From Propionibacterium sp. (GTDB lineage: Bacteria; Actinomycetota; Actinomycetes; Actinomycetales; Actinomycetaceae), in the NCBI GenBank assembly GCA_030460725.1, contig JAKECL010000167.1:1-5356 (forward strand): DNA of 5,356 bases. The letters run 5' to 3'. Below, one piece after another: positions 1 through 5,356 of the stretch; position 1 is the first letter of the stretch, and each line of letters opens with the position of its first letter. The notes below the pieces were generated by a model. It was not told the DNA's origin. It saw only the letters and a list, made by a program, of their open reading frames with translations, and ran no database searches. The position numbers and the translations under genes are program-made.

Positions 1-80
1 CGTGCGGCGGGTCAGGTATGGTCTCGCACTGACAGTGGATCGACGCCTCGGCTGAAGGCTGGACCCCGGGAACGGGCCGG

Positions 81-140
81 CTTTGGTGCGGGTTCTCCAT
101 CTTTGGTGCGGGATACTGCCCATTGGTGGGGGTTCTGTCC
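81..140 (-). repeat. Three degenerate 20-bp repeat units, inverted relative to the array at 141-249
   Basis: Three 20-bp blocks start at 81, 101 and 121 with CTTTGGTGCG, CTTTGGTGCG and CATTGGTGGG. Each continues with GGTT or GGAT and then diverges. The first half of each block matches the reverse complement of the repeat at 141-240 (CTTTGGTGTG, 8 to 9 of 10 bases); the second half is largely lost. The 20-bp spacing carries across the switch point at 140/141 without a phase change. This part looks older or less constrained than the neighbouring array. No function is known to me. Confidence 0.7.
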
Positions 141-148
141 CACACCAA
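123..148. repeat. Hairpin at the orientation switch of the repeat array
   Basis: TTGGTGGGGG (123-132) can pair with CCCACACCAA (139-148) over 9 of 10 positions, with a six-base loop. It forms because two opposed repeat units meet here. It is about 135 bp beyond the stop codon of the leftward gene and could stop or stabilise its transcript, but on that strand it is followed by UGGGCAG rather than a U tract. A classical intrinsic terminator is therefore not supported. Confidence 0.5.
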
Positions 149-249
149 AGCCGGGTAACCCACGCCAAAGCCGGGTGACCCACACCAGAGCCGGGCAACC
201 CACACCAAGGCCGGGTGACCCACACCAGAGCCGGGTAGCCCACTCCAAG
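141..249 (+). repeat. Tandem array of five 20-bp repeats plus a 9-bp stub
   Basis: Units start at 141, 161, 181, 201 and 221, with consensus close to CACACCAAAGCCGGGTAACC; a partial sixth (CACTCCAAG) ends at 249. Units are directly abutting, so there are no spacers. Across each unit junction lies the odd palindrome GGGTNACCC (153-161, then every 20 bp; units 3 and 5 each have one arm change). The six variable positions (unit bases 4, 8, 9, 16, 17, 18) are all transitions. The 20-bp period is close to two helical turns, so the palindromes would lie on nearly the same DNA face. Possible roles are a multi-site protein-binding array, a dispersed intergenic repeat family, or a passive satellite. 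It lies about 35 bp downstream of the leftward phospholipase D-type gene, so that gene's transcript may run into it. Confidence 0.9.
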
Positions 250-282
250 ACTCAGCGCACAGGCCCACGGAGCCCCGCGGCC

Positions 283-1548
283 TCACACGATCCAGCGGAA
301 CGGGCTCAGCAGTGCTTCGGCGAGCCGAGTGGGCAGGCCACGGCCCGACCACTCTTCAAGGCTGAGCGGGCGGGCGGTGGTGAGGTCATTGTCAAAGATC
401 TGCTCCATGCGCTGGGCAAAGGGCTCGGAGAAGAACTGCATGTTCGCCTCGAAGTTGCCCTGCAGTGAGAGCCTGTCGATGTTGGCGGTGCCCACCGTCG
501 ACCACATCCCGTCCACCGTCATCGTCTTGGAGTGGACCATGGCGTGCTGGTACAGCCAGATCTCGATGCCGTTGCGCAGCAGGATCCCCAGGTAGGGGCG
601 CGCCACCCAATCGGCGAGGATGTGGTTGGAGTACTCCGGGATGAGGACACGCACCTGGACCCCGCGGTGGGCCGCGTCGATGAGTCCCTGGAGGATCTCC
701 TGGTCGGGGATGAAGTAGGCGGTGGTGATGAGGATGCGCTTGGTGGCGCGCTCCATGGCGTCCAGGTAGAGGCCCCTCACCGGGAAGAGCAGTCGGGACG
801 GCAGGTTGAAGGCAGCAGTGACATGGGCGTTCCACTCCCTTGCCCCGGTGTCGGGCAGGGCGGGCTGGTGGCGGCGTTTGAAATGGTTCCAGAAGTCGAT
901 GAACCCGTTCTCCAGCTCCCACACCGCGGGGCCCCGGACCTCGACGTGGGTGTCGCGCCATTCGTCGGCGAAACGATCTCCGATGTTGTACCCGCCGACG
1001 TAGCCGATCTCGCCGTCCACCACCAGGATCTTGCGGTGGTCGCGCCCGGTCTTGCGCAGGTTCAGGGTGAACATGCCCGAACGGATCTCCGGGAAGCGCC
1101 GGACATGCAGGTTGGGGTGGTGGGGGAAGAACTTGAAACGCGGGTCCTGGTTCAGTGCCCCGAAGCCGTCGTAGACGGCGAACACCTGCACACCGCGTTC
1201 GGCGGCCCGGATGAGCGTCTCCTTGAAGCGCTTGCCGTAGCTGTCCGAACGCCAGATGAAGGTCTCGAAGTACACATGATCGTGCGCACCCTCAATGGAG
1301 GCGAGCATGTCGTCGAAGAGCGAGTGCCCGTCGGTGTAGGAGCGCACGACATTGTCGTCCACCGGCGTGTCCGCCGGTGGGAGTGTGGGGAAGCCGTGCC
1401 GCCCACCGGGAATTCGAGCCTTGCGGGTCCGGTCGACCAGGTGGACGGTGACCAGGGCGGCCGTCTGGGCAACCGCCCACCCCAGTGCCACTCCCTTGAC
1501 GACGGAGCGGACCACATCACCGTCAATACGCACTCGACCTCCTGACAT
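283..1548 (-). CDS. Phospholipase D superfamily protein, cardiolipin synthase type
   Basis: A 421-residue protein with two phosphatidyltransferase (HKD) motifs: HRKILVVD at 171-178 followed by GGYN at 185-188, and HSKTMTVD at 339-346 followed by GTAN at 353-356. This spacing and the GGYNIGD and GTANID contexts are typical of bacterial cardiolipin synthases, which join two phosphatidylglycerols, or phosphatidylglycerol and another phospholipid, at the membrane. Residues about 17-38 form one hydrophobic segment, probably an N-terminal membrane anchor; classical ClsA has two such segments and ClsB none. The length is near ClsB. The ATG at 1548 is chosen because a TANNNT -10-like hexamer lies 7 nt upstream, as at gatC. 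A GTG at 1533, preceded by AGGAGG at 4 nt, is a real alternative (416 aa). It is transcribed divergently from gatC. The exact lipid substrate is inference; another PLD-family phosphatidyltransferase is possible. Confidence 0.88.
   Translation of the reverse strand: MSGGRVRIDGDVVRSVVKGVALGWAVAQTAALVTVHLVDRTRKARIPGGRHGFPTLPPADTPVDDNVVRSYTDGHSLFDDMLASIEGAHDHVYFETFIWRSDSYGKRFKETLIRAAERGVQVFAVYDGFGALNQDPRFKFFPHHPNLHVRRFPEIRSGMFTLNLRKTGRDHRKILVVDGEIGYVGGYNIGDRFADEWRDTHVEVRGPAVWELENGFIDFWNHFKRRHQPALPDTGAREWNAHVTAAFNLPSRLLFPVRGLYLDAMERATKRILITTAYFIPDQEILQGLIDAAHRGVQVRVLIPEYSNHILADWVARPYLGILLRNGIEIWLYQHAMVHSKTMTVDGMWSTVGTANIDRLSLQGNFEANMQFFSEPFAQRMEQIFDNDLTTARPLSLEEWSGRGLPTRLAEALLSPFRWIV
1538..1543 (-). 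promoter_or_regulatory. AGGAGG Shine-Dalgarno-like motif inside the start of the PLD-type gene
   Basis: On the minus strand AGGAGG falls within codons 2-4 counted from the ATG at 1548, and is followed after 4 nt (TCGA) by an in-frame GTG at 1533. The same AGGAGG-4 nt-start spacing occurs at gatA (1988-1993, ATG at 1998), so this could be a working ribosome binding site for a start 15 nt downstream of the ATG. Confidence 0.45.
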
Positions 1549-1555
1549 GGGGACA

Positions 1556-1561
1556 AGCCTA
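1556..1561 (-). promoter_or_regulatory. Probable -10 element of the PLD-type gene (leaderless arrangement)
   Basis: TAGGCT on the minus strand fits the actinobacterial TANNNT -10 consensus and ends exactly 7 nt before the ATG at 1548. That would place transcription initiation at or next to the start codon. No convincing -35 hexamer is visible at 16-19 bp upstream. TANNNT is a loose motif; its value comes from the identical spacing at gatC. Confidence 0.5.
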
Positions 1562-1608
1562 CGATCTGTGGCGCCTGCGGGTGAGGAGGCCGGGCCAGGC
1601 TGCCTGCG

Positions 1609-1677
1609 GTGTGGGGTCGGGGCCGCCCTCGTGTCACTGGACACCCTGCGATCGACCCGGGTTCCCCCGACCCACAC
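1609..1677. repeat. Long-armed inverted repeat in the divergent promoter region
   Basis: The left arm GTGTGGGGTCGGGG (1609-1622) matches the reverse complement of CCCCGACCCACAC (1665-1677), with a single extra G in the left arm. The arms are separated by 42 bp. The right arm overlaps the region expected for the gatC -35 element and spacer. This could be a pair of operator half-sites acting on both divergent genes, or a chance feature of G/C-rich DNA. The regulator is unknown. Confidence 0.5.
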
Positions 1678-1682
1678 GCGGG

Positions 1683-1688
1683 TAAACT
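1683..1688 (+). promoter_or_regulatory. Probable -10 element of the gatCAB operon (leaderless arrangement)
   Basis: TAAACT matches TANNNT and ends 7 nt before the gatC ATG at 1696, so the transcript would begin at about the A of the start codon. The only purine-rich sequence before the ATG, AGGG at 1691-1694, is one base from it, too close to act as a ribosome binding site. This supports a leaderless mRNA. No clear -35 hexamer is visible. Confidence 0.6.
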
Positions 1689-1695
1689 GCAGGGC

Positions 1696-1998
1696 ATGTC
1701 ACGGATCAGCACTGACGAGGTCGCCCGCGTCGCGGGCCTGGCCCACATCGCCCTGACGGAGGCGGAGATCGAGAAGATCGCCGGCGAGCTCGACGTCATC
1801 GCCACTTCGGTGGCGAAGGTGTCCGAGGTCGCCACGCCCGACGTCCCCGCAACCTCCCATCCCATCCACCTCACCAATGTCTGGCGCGAGGACGTGGTGG
1901 GCAAGACCCTGGACCGCGACGAGGTCCTCGCCGCAGCCCCCGCCGCCCAGGACGGGATGTTCCTGGTGCCCCAGATGCTCGACGACGAGGAGGCGTGA
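1696..1998 (+). CDS. gatC: Asp-tRNA(Asn)/Glu-tRNA(Gln) amidotransferase subunit C
   Basis: A 100-residue protein of normal length for GatC. It begins with the family pattern ISTDEVARVAGLAHIALTE and keeps the central TSHPIHLTNVWRED segment (about residues 54-67) and the late DEVLAAAPAAQDGMFLVPQ segment (about 75-93). GatC has no catalytic site. In the GatCAB complex it wraps around the interface of GatA and GatB and helps GatA fold. In the cytosol the complex amidates Glu-tRNA(Gln), and in many bacteria Asp-tRNA(Asn). It is the first gene of the operon. The ATG at 1696 fits the family N-terminus and has a -10-like TAAACT 7 nt upstream, so translation is probably leaderless. The stop TGA shares one base with the gatA ATG. 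Confidence 0.96.
   Translation: MSRISTDEVARVAGLAHIALTEAEIEKIAGELDVIATSVAKVSEVATPDVPATSHPIHLTNVWREDVVGKTLDRDEVLAAAPAAQDGMFLVPQMLDDEEA
1988..1993 (+). promoter_or_regulatory. Ribosome binding site of gatA
   Basis: AGGAGG within the last codons of gatC lies 4 nt before the ATG at 1998. It would be only 1 nt from the GTG at 1995, so it favours the ATG as the start. Confidence 0.75.
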
Positions 1999-3503
1999 TG
2001 AAGGAGTTGCTGCGCAAGTCCGCCCTGGAGCTCGCCGACCTCCTCGCTTCCGGTGACCTCACGTCCGTGGAGCTCACGACCGCGTGCCTGGACCGCATCG
2101 AGGCGCTCAACGACCGTGTCCACGCCTTCCTCTTCATCGACCGTGAGGGCGCCCTGGCCACGGCCGCAGAGGTTGACGCCCGCCGTGCCGAGGGCGCGGA
2201 CCTCCACCGCCTGGCCGGCATCCCGATCGCCCTGAAGGACAACATGGTCACGCGTGGCAAGCCCACGACCTGTGCCTCGAAGATCCTGGAAGGGTGGCTG
2301 CCCCCCTATGACGCCACCGTCGTGCTGAAGGTCCAGGCCGCTGGACTGCCCGTCGTGGGCAAGACCAACATGGACGAGTTCGCGATGGGCTCCTCCACCG
2401 AGCACTCGGCCTTCGGTCCCACCGGCAACCCCTGGGACCTCTCGCGCATCCCGGGCGGTTCCGGTGGCGGGTCGGCTGCCGCGGTGTCCGCCTTCATGGT
2501 GCCCTTGGCGCTCGGCTCCGACACCGGTGGCTCGATCCGTCAGCCCGGCGCCGTCACCGGCACCGTGGGCGTCAAGCCCACCTACGGGGCGGTCTCACGC
2601 TACGGTCTGGTGGCCATGGCCTCCTCACTGGACCAGATCGGCCCGGTCACCCGCACGGTGGCCGATGCCGCAGCCCTGCAGGAGCTGATCGGTGGGTGGG
2701 ACCCGCTGGACTCCACCTCCTTGAAGGAGCCGGTGCCCCCGCTCCTGGACGCTGTGGAGGCTGTCCACCGTGACGGGCTATCGGGTCTCAAGGTCGGTGT
2801 GGTCAAGGAACTCTCGGGTGAGGGATACCAGCCCGAGGTCCTGGCCGCCTTCCAGGCCACTGTCGAGAGGCTGCGTGAGGCCGGGGCCGAGGTCCAGGAG
2901 GTCTCCTGCCCGAGCTTCGACTATGCGTTGTCCGCCTACTACCTGATCATGCCGGCTGAGGTCTCCTCGAACCTGGCTCGCTTCGACGGCATGCGCTACG
3001 GCATCCGGGTCCTGCCCGAGGAGGGGCACGTGACCGCAGCGCGCGTCATGGCTGCCACCCGTGAGGCCGGATTCGGTGAGGAGGTCAAGCGCCGCATCAT
3101 CCTGGGTACGCATGTGCTGAGTGCCGGCTACTACGACGCCTACTACGGGTCCGCCCAGAAGGTGCGCACCCTGATCCAGCGCGACTTCGACCGGGTGTTC
3201 GCGGAGGTGGACGTGCTGGTCTCCCCGACCGCGCCCACGACGGCCTTCAAGTTCGGGGACAAGATCTCCGATCCGATGGCCATGTACCTCAATGACGTGG
3301 CGACCATCCCCGCGAACCTCGCAGGCGTGCCGGCTCTGTCGGTGCCCAATGCTGTGGCCACGGATGGTCTGCCCGTCGGGTTCCAGGTGATCGCCCCCGC
3401 GCGCGGGGACCAGAGGATGTACGAGGTCGCCCAGCTGGTTGCCGACCTCAGCCAGGACGTCGCAGGGGAATGCCCGGCGGCCGCATGGGAGGAAGCGGAG
3501 TGA
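1998..3503 (+). CDS. gatA: Asp-tRNA(Asn)/Glu-tRNA(Gln) amidotransferase subunit A (glutaminase subunit)
   Basis: A 501-residue amidase-signature enzyme that hydrolyses glutamine and passes the ammonia through the complex to GatB. The Ser-cisSer-Lys triad is intact: Lys80 in IALKDN, Ser155 in PGGSGGGSAAA, and the nucleophile Ser179 in GSDTGGSIRQPG. The 24-residue gap between the two serines matches the family. The conserved VGVKPTYGAVSRYGLVA and SSLDQIGP blocks follow. Length is close to the usual value of about 490 residues. It overlaps gatC by one base (TGATG), with AGGAGG in the gatC end, which implies translational coupling and balanced subunit amounts. A GTG at 1995 is in frame but too close to the ribosome binding site. 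The end overlaps gatB by one base. No truncation or missing catalytic residue is seen. Confidence 0.97.
   Translation: MKELLRKSALELADLLASGDLTSVELTTACLDRIEALNDRVHAFLFIDREGALATAAEVDARRAEGADLHRLAGIPIALKDNMVTRGKPTTCASKILEGWLPPYDATVVLKVQAAGLPVVGKTNMDEFAMGSSTEHSAFGPTGNPWDLSRIPGGSGGGSAAAVSAFMVPLALGSDTGGSIRQPGAVTGTVGVKPTYGAVSRYGLVAMASSLDQIGPVTRTVADAAALQELIGGWDPLDSTSLKEPVPPLLDAVEAVHRDGLSGLKVGVVKELSGEGYQPEVLAAFQATVERLREAGAEVQEVSCPSFDYALSAYYLIMPAEVSSNLARFDGMRYGIRVLPEEGHVTAARVMAATREAGFGEEVKRRIILGTHVLSAGYYDAYYGSAQKVRTLIQRDFDRVFAEVDVLVSPTAPTTAFKFGDKISDPMAMYLNDVATIPANLAGVPALSVPNAVATDGLPVGFQVIAPARGDQRMYEVAQLVADLSQDVAGECPAAAWEEAE
3488..3493 (+). promoter_or_regulatory. Ribosome binding site of gatB
   Basis: GGAGGA near the end of gatA lies 9 nt before the ATG at 3503. 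It lies downstream of an in-frame ATG at 3470, so it supports the ATG at 3503 as the gatB start. Confidence 0.65.
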
Positions 3504-4996
3504 TGGCGGAACTGATGGACTTTGACCGCGCCATGCGCGAGTTCGACCCCGTGCTCGGCATTGAGGTGCACGTCGAGCTGGGGACGGAGACCAAGATGTT
3601 CGACGCCGCCCCCAACGCCTTCGGGGGAGCGCCCAACACCTACATCACGCCTGTCTCCCTGGGTCTTCCGGGTTCCCTGCCGGTGGTCAACCACAAGGCC
3701 ATCGAGTACGCGATCAAGATCGGTTTGGCTCTGAACTGCGAGATCGCGGAGTACTGCCGGTTTGCCCGCAAGAACTACTTCTACCCCGACCTCACCAAGG
3801 CCTTCCAGACCTCCCAGTACGACGAGCCCATCGCCCACGACGGTTGGGTGGACGTGGAACTGGACGACGGGGAGATCTTCCGGGTGCAGATCGAGCGGGC
3901 GCACATGGAGGAGGATGCCGGCAAGAACACCCACATCGGCGGCGAGGAGGGCCACATCCAGGGTGCGGACCACTCCCTGGTGGACTACAACCGCGCCGGC
4001 GTGCCCTTGGTGGAGATCGTCACCCGCCCCATCGAGGGTGCGGGGGCGCGGGTCGCGGAAGTGGCGCGCGCCTACGTGAGCACGCTGCGCGACATCTTCC
4101 GGGCGCTGGACGTCTCGGAGGCTCGCATGGAGCGCGGCAATGTCCGCGCCGACATCAACCTCTCCCTGCGTGAGACCCCGCAGAGTCCGCTGGGTGTGCG
4201 TTCCGAGACGAAGAACGTGAACTCCTTCCGCGGCATCGAGCGCGTGGTGCGCTTCGAGGCCGGGCGTCAGGCCGCCATCCTCTCCCAGGGTGGAACGGTC
4301 ATCCAGGAGACCCGTCACTACCACGAGGAGGACGGGACGACCTCGCCCGGGCGCGTGAAGTCCGATGCGGAGGACTACCGCTACTTCCCCGAACCTGACC
4401 TGCTGCCCATCGCGCCTGCGCGCGAGTGGGTGGAGGAGCTGCGGGCCACCCTGCCCGAGCTGCCCGGGGCGAAACGGCGCCGGCTGCTGGCGGAGTGGGG
4501 ATTCTCCGAGATGGAGATGCGTGACGCCATCAATGCGGGCGCCGTCGACCTCATCGAGGCGACCGTGGCCGCCGGTGCCCTGCCCGCCGCCGCCCGCAAG
4601 TGGTGGATGGGGGAGTTGGCACGCCGCTCCAAGGAGACCGACACGGCGCTGGAGGACCTTGCGGTCACCCCCGCCCAGGTCGCCCAACTGCAGGCGCTGG
4701 TGGATGCCGGACGTATCAATGACAAGCTCGCCCGCCAGGTGCTGGAAGGCGTGCTGGCTGGCGAGGGCGACCCCGAGGAGGTCGTGGAGAAGCGTGGTCT
4801 GGAGGTCGTCTCCGACGAGGGCGCCCTGACCGCGGCCGTCAAGGACGCACTGGACGCACACCCCGACATCGCCGAGAAGATCCGTGGTGGCAAGGTCCAG
4901 GCGGCGGGTGCCCTGGTGGGCGCGGTCATGAAGGCCACCCGAGGCCAAGCCGATGCCGCCCGCGTGCGTGAGCTCATCATGGAGATCGTGGGCTGA
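3503..4996 (+). CDS. gatB: Asp-tRNA(Asn)/Glu-tRNA(Gln) amidotransferase subunit B (tRNA-binding subunit)
   Basis: A 497-residue protein that phosphorylates the mischarged Glu or Asp on the tRNA with ATP and amidates it with ammonia from GatA. Family blocks in order: LGIEVHVEL (18-26) with His23, a candidate metal ligand; RFARKNYFYPDL (86-97); ERAHMEEDAGK (131-141) with acidic residues of the active cradle; the GatB signature LVDYNRAGVPLVEIV (159-173); SETKNVNSFRGIE (234-246); and EDYRYFPEPDL (290-300). The helical and YqeY-like tRNA-binding tail runs from about 340 and ends in the typical VGAVMKATRGQADAARVREL. The four cysteines that bind zinc in many GatB proteins are replaced by Asp34, Ala36, Thr49 and Ser52. 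The start at 3503 overlaps the gatA stop (TGATG) and has GGAGGA 9 nt upstream. It is the last gene of the operon, followed by a terminator. Confidence 0.97.
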   Translation: MAELMDFDRAMREFDPVLGIEVHVELGTETKMFDAAPNAFGGAPNTYITPVSLGLPGSLPVVNHKAIEYAIKIGLALNCEIAEYCRFARKNYFYPDLTKAFQTSQYDEPIAHDGWVDVELDDGEIFRVQIERAHMEEDAGKNTHIGGEEGHIQGADHSLVDYNRAGVPLVEIVTRPIEGAGARVAEVARAYVSTLRDIFRALDVSEARMERGNVRADINLSLRETPQSPLGVRSETKNVNSFRGIERVVRFEAGRQAAILSQGGTVIQETRHYHEEDGTTSPGRVKSDAEDYRYFPEPDLLPIAPAREWVEELRATLPELPGAKRRRLLAEWGFSEMEMRDAINAGAVDLIEATVAAGALPAAARKWWMGELARRSKETDTALEDLAVTPAQVAQLQALVDAGRINDKLARQVLEGVLAGEGDPEEVVEKRGLEVVSDEGALTAAVKDALDAHPDIAEKIRGGKVQAAGALVGAVMKATRGQADAARVRELIMEIVG

Positions 4997-5005
4997 AGGT
5001 CCTGG

Positions 5006-5021
5006 GCCCTGCGCGCAGGGC
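5006..5021. repeat. Perfect 16-bp palindrome just after gatB
   Basis: GCCCTGCGCGCAGGGC reads identically on both strands and begins 10 bp after the gatB stop. It has no T tract after it and no natural loop, so it is not a typical terminator on its own. It could be a small protein-binding site or chance in G/C-rich DNA. Confidence 0.4.
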
Positions 5022-5086
5022 GTGCGGAGGAAGGCGCAGGCCCCCTCCCTCGCCCCGGCCACTGTGCAGGGCTGCGACCAGTCATC

Positions 5087-5132
5087 CGAGTTGCCCGTCC
5101 CGGCTTGCCGGGGCGGGCAACTCGTCGTTTTT
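5087..5132 (+). terminator. Intrinsic terminator of the gatCAB operon
   Basis: CGAGTTGCCCGTCCCGG (5087-5103) pairs with CCGGGGCGGGCAACTCG (5108-5124) over all 17 positions, counting one G-U pair, around a CTTG loop. TCG and then five T residues (5128-5132) follow. The stem is long and very G/C-rich and sits about 90 bp after the gatB stop, so it very likely ends the gatCAB transcript. The T run is on the plus strand only. Confidence 0.9.
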
Positions 5133-5236
5133 CCGGGAATGCATCCAGGCAGGGGCGAGGGCCTGGAGGGTGTGTTGCGTGAGCCGTGACGACTGTTCAC
5201 GCCCGGTGCTGAGCGGCGCGACTCCTGCCTGCGACC

Positions 5237-5262
5237 CCCTTGAACGCAACGTGGTTGAAGGG
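5237..5262. promoter_or_regulatory. Possible operator: imperfect inverted repeat upstream of the partial gene at the right edge
   Basis: CCCTTGAAC (5237-5245) and GTTGAAGGG (5254-5262) are inverted copies matching at 8 of 9 positions around an 8-bp centre. The repeat ends 16 bp before the ATG at 5279. The position and size suit a repressor or activator site for that gene, but no clear promoter hexamers are visible beside it. Confidence 0.35.
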
Positions 5263-5278
5263 CTGGTGGGTTGATCGG

Positions 5279-5356
5279 ATGGACATCTCGCCGCTTGTCG
5301 AACGATTGGCTTCAAGGAACGAAGTCAAAGATTGCATTTCGGTTACAGAGGGTGAA
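5279..5356 (+). CDS. Start of an unidentified protein, cut by the window edge
   Basis: An ATG at 5279 opens a frame that stays open to the last base, giving 26 residues that begin MDISPLVERLASRNEVKD. I do not recognise the protein. Only 12 of the 25 codons after the ATG end in G or C, against 23 of 25 at the start of gatA. The codons include CGA, AGG, TCA, ACA, AAA, ATT and CTT, which are little used in the gat genes. This suggests a gene of different origin. It lies downstream of the gatCAB terminator, so it is probably a separate transcription unit. The purine-rich GAAGGG at 5258-5263 is 15 nt upstream, far for a ribosome binding site; in-frame TTG codons at 5240 and 5255 are alternative starts. 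The frame could also be non-coding, because only 78 bases are visible. Confidence 0.45.
   Translation, partial: MDISPLVERLASRNEVKDCISVTEGE

Overview
The window looks like chromosomal DNA from a high-GC actinobacterium. The coding regions are strongly G/C-biased at third codon positions (23 of the first 25 codons after the gatA start end in G or C). The GatC, GatA and GatB proteins resemble actinobacterial versions. GatB lacks the four-cysteine zinc site and so looks closer to Actinomycetaceae, Bifidobacterium or Micrococcales proteins than to mycobacterial ones, as far as I can recall those sequences. I would guess an Actinomyces-like organism, but the genus is inference.

Layout from left to right. 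Positions 1-282 contain no convincing gene. They hold an array of 20-bp repeats: three degenerate units in one orientation (81-140), then in the same 20-bp phase five well-kept units plus a stub in the opposite orientation (141-249). The array begins about 35 bp beyond the stop codon of a leftward gene, 283-1548, for a membrane-anchored phospholipase D superfamily protein of the cardiolipin synthase type with two intact HKD motifs. A 147-bp divergent promoter region follows. It has a TANNNT hexamer exactly 7 nt before the ATG on each side, which suggests leaderless transcripts in both directions, and a long inverted repeat between them.

To the right, gatC (1696-1998), gatA (1998-3503) and gatB (3503-4996) form a tight operon joined by two TGATG stop/start overlaps. 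Together they encode the GatCAB amidotransferase, which converts Glu-tRNA(Gln) (and, in many bacteria, Asp-tRNA(Asn)) to Gln-tRNA(Gln) (and Asn-tRNA(Asn)). GatA releases ammonia from glutamine, GatB activates the mischarged tRNA and GatC holds the pair together. A strong intrinsic terminator (5087-5132) ends the operon. Beyond it the base composition drops, and a new rightward reading frame opens at 5279 and runs off the window; its codon use is unlike the gat genes.

The genes are ordinary housekeeping genes and I do not see a new multi-gene system. The items most worth a second look are the orientation-switching 20-bp array, the mirrored leaderless promoters with their inverted repeat, and the compositionally foreign partial gene at the right edge.
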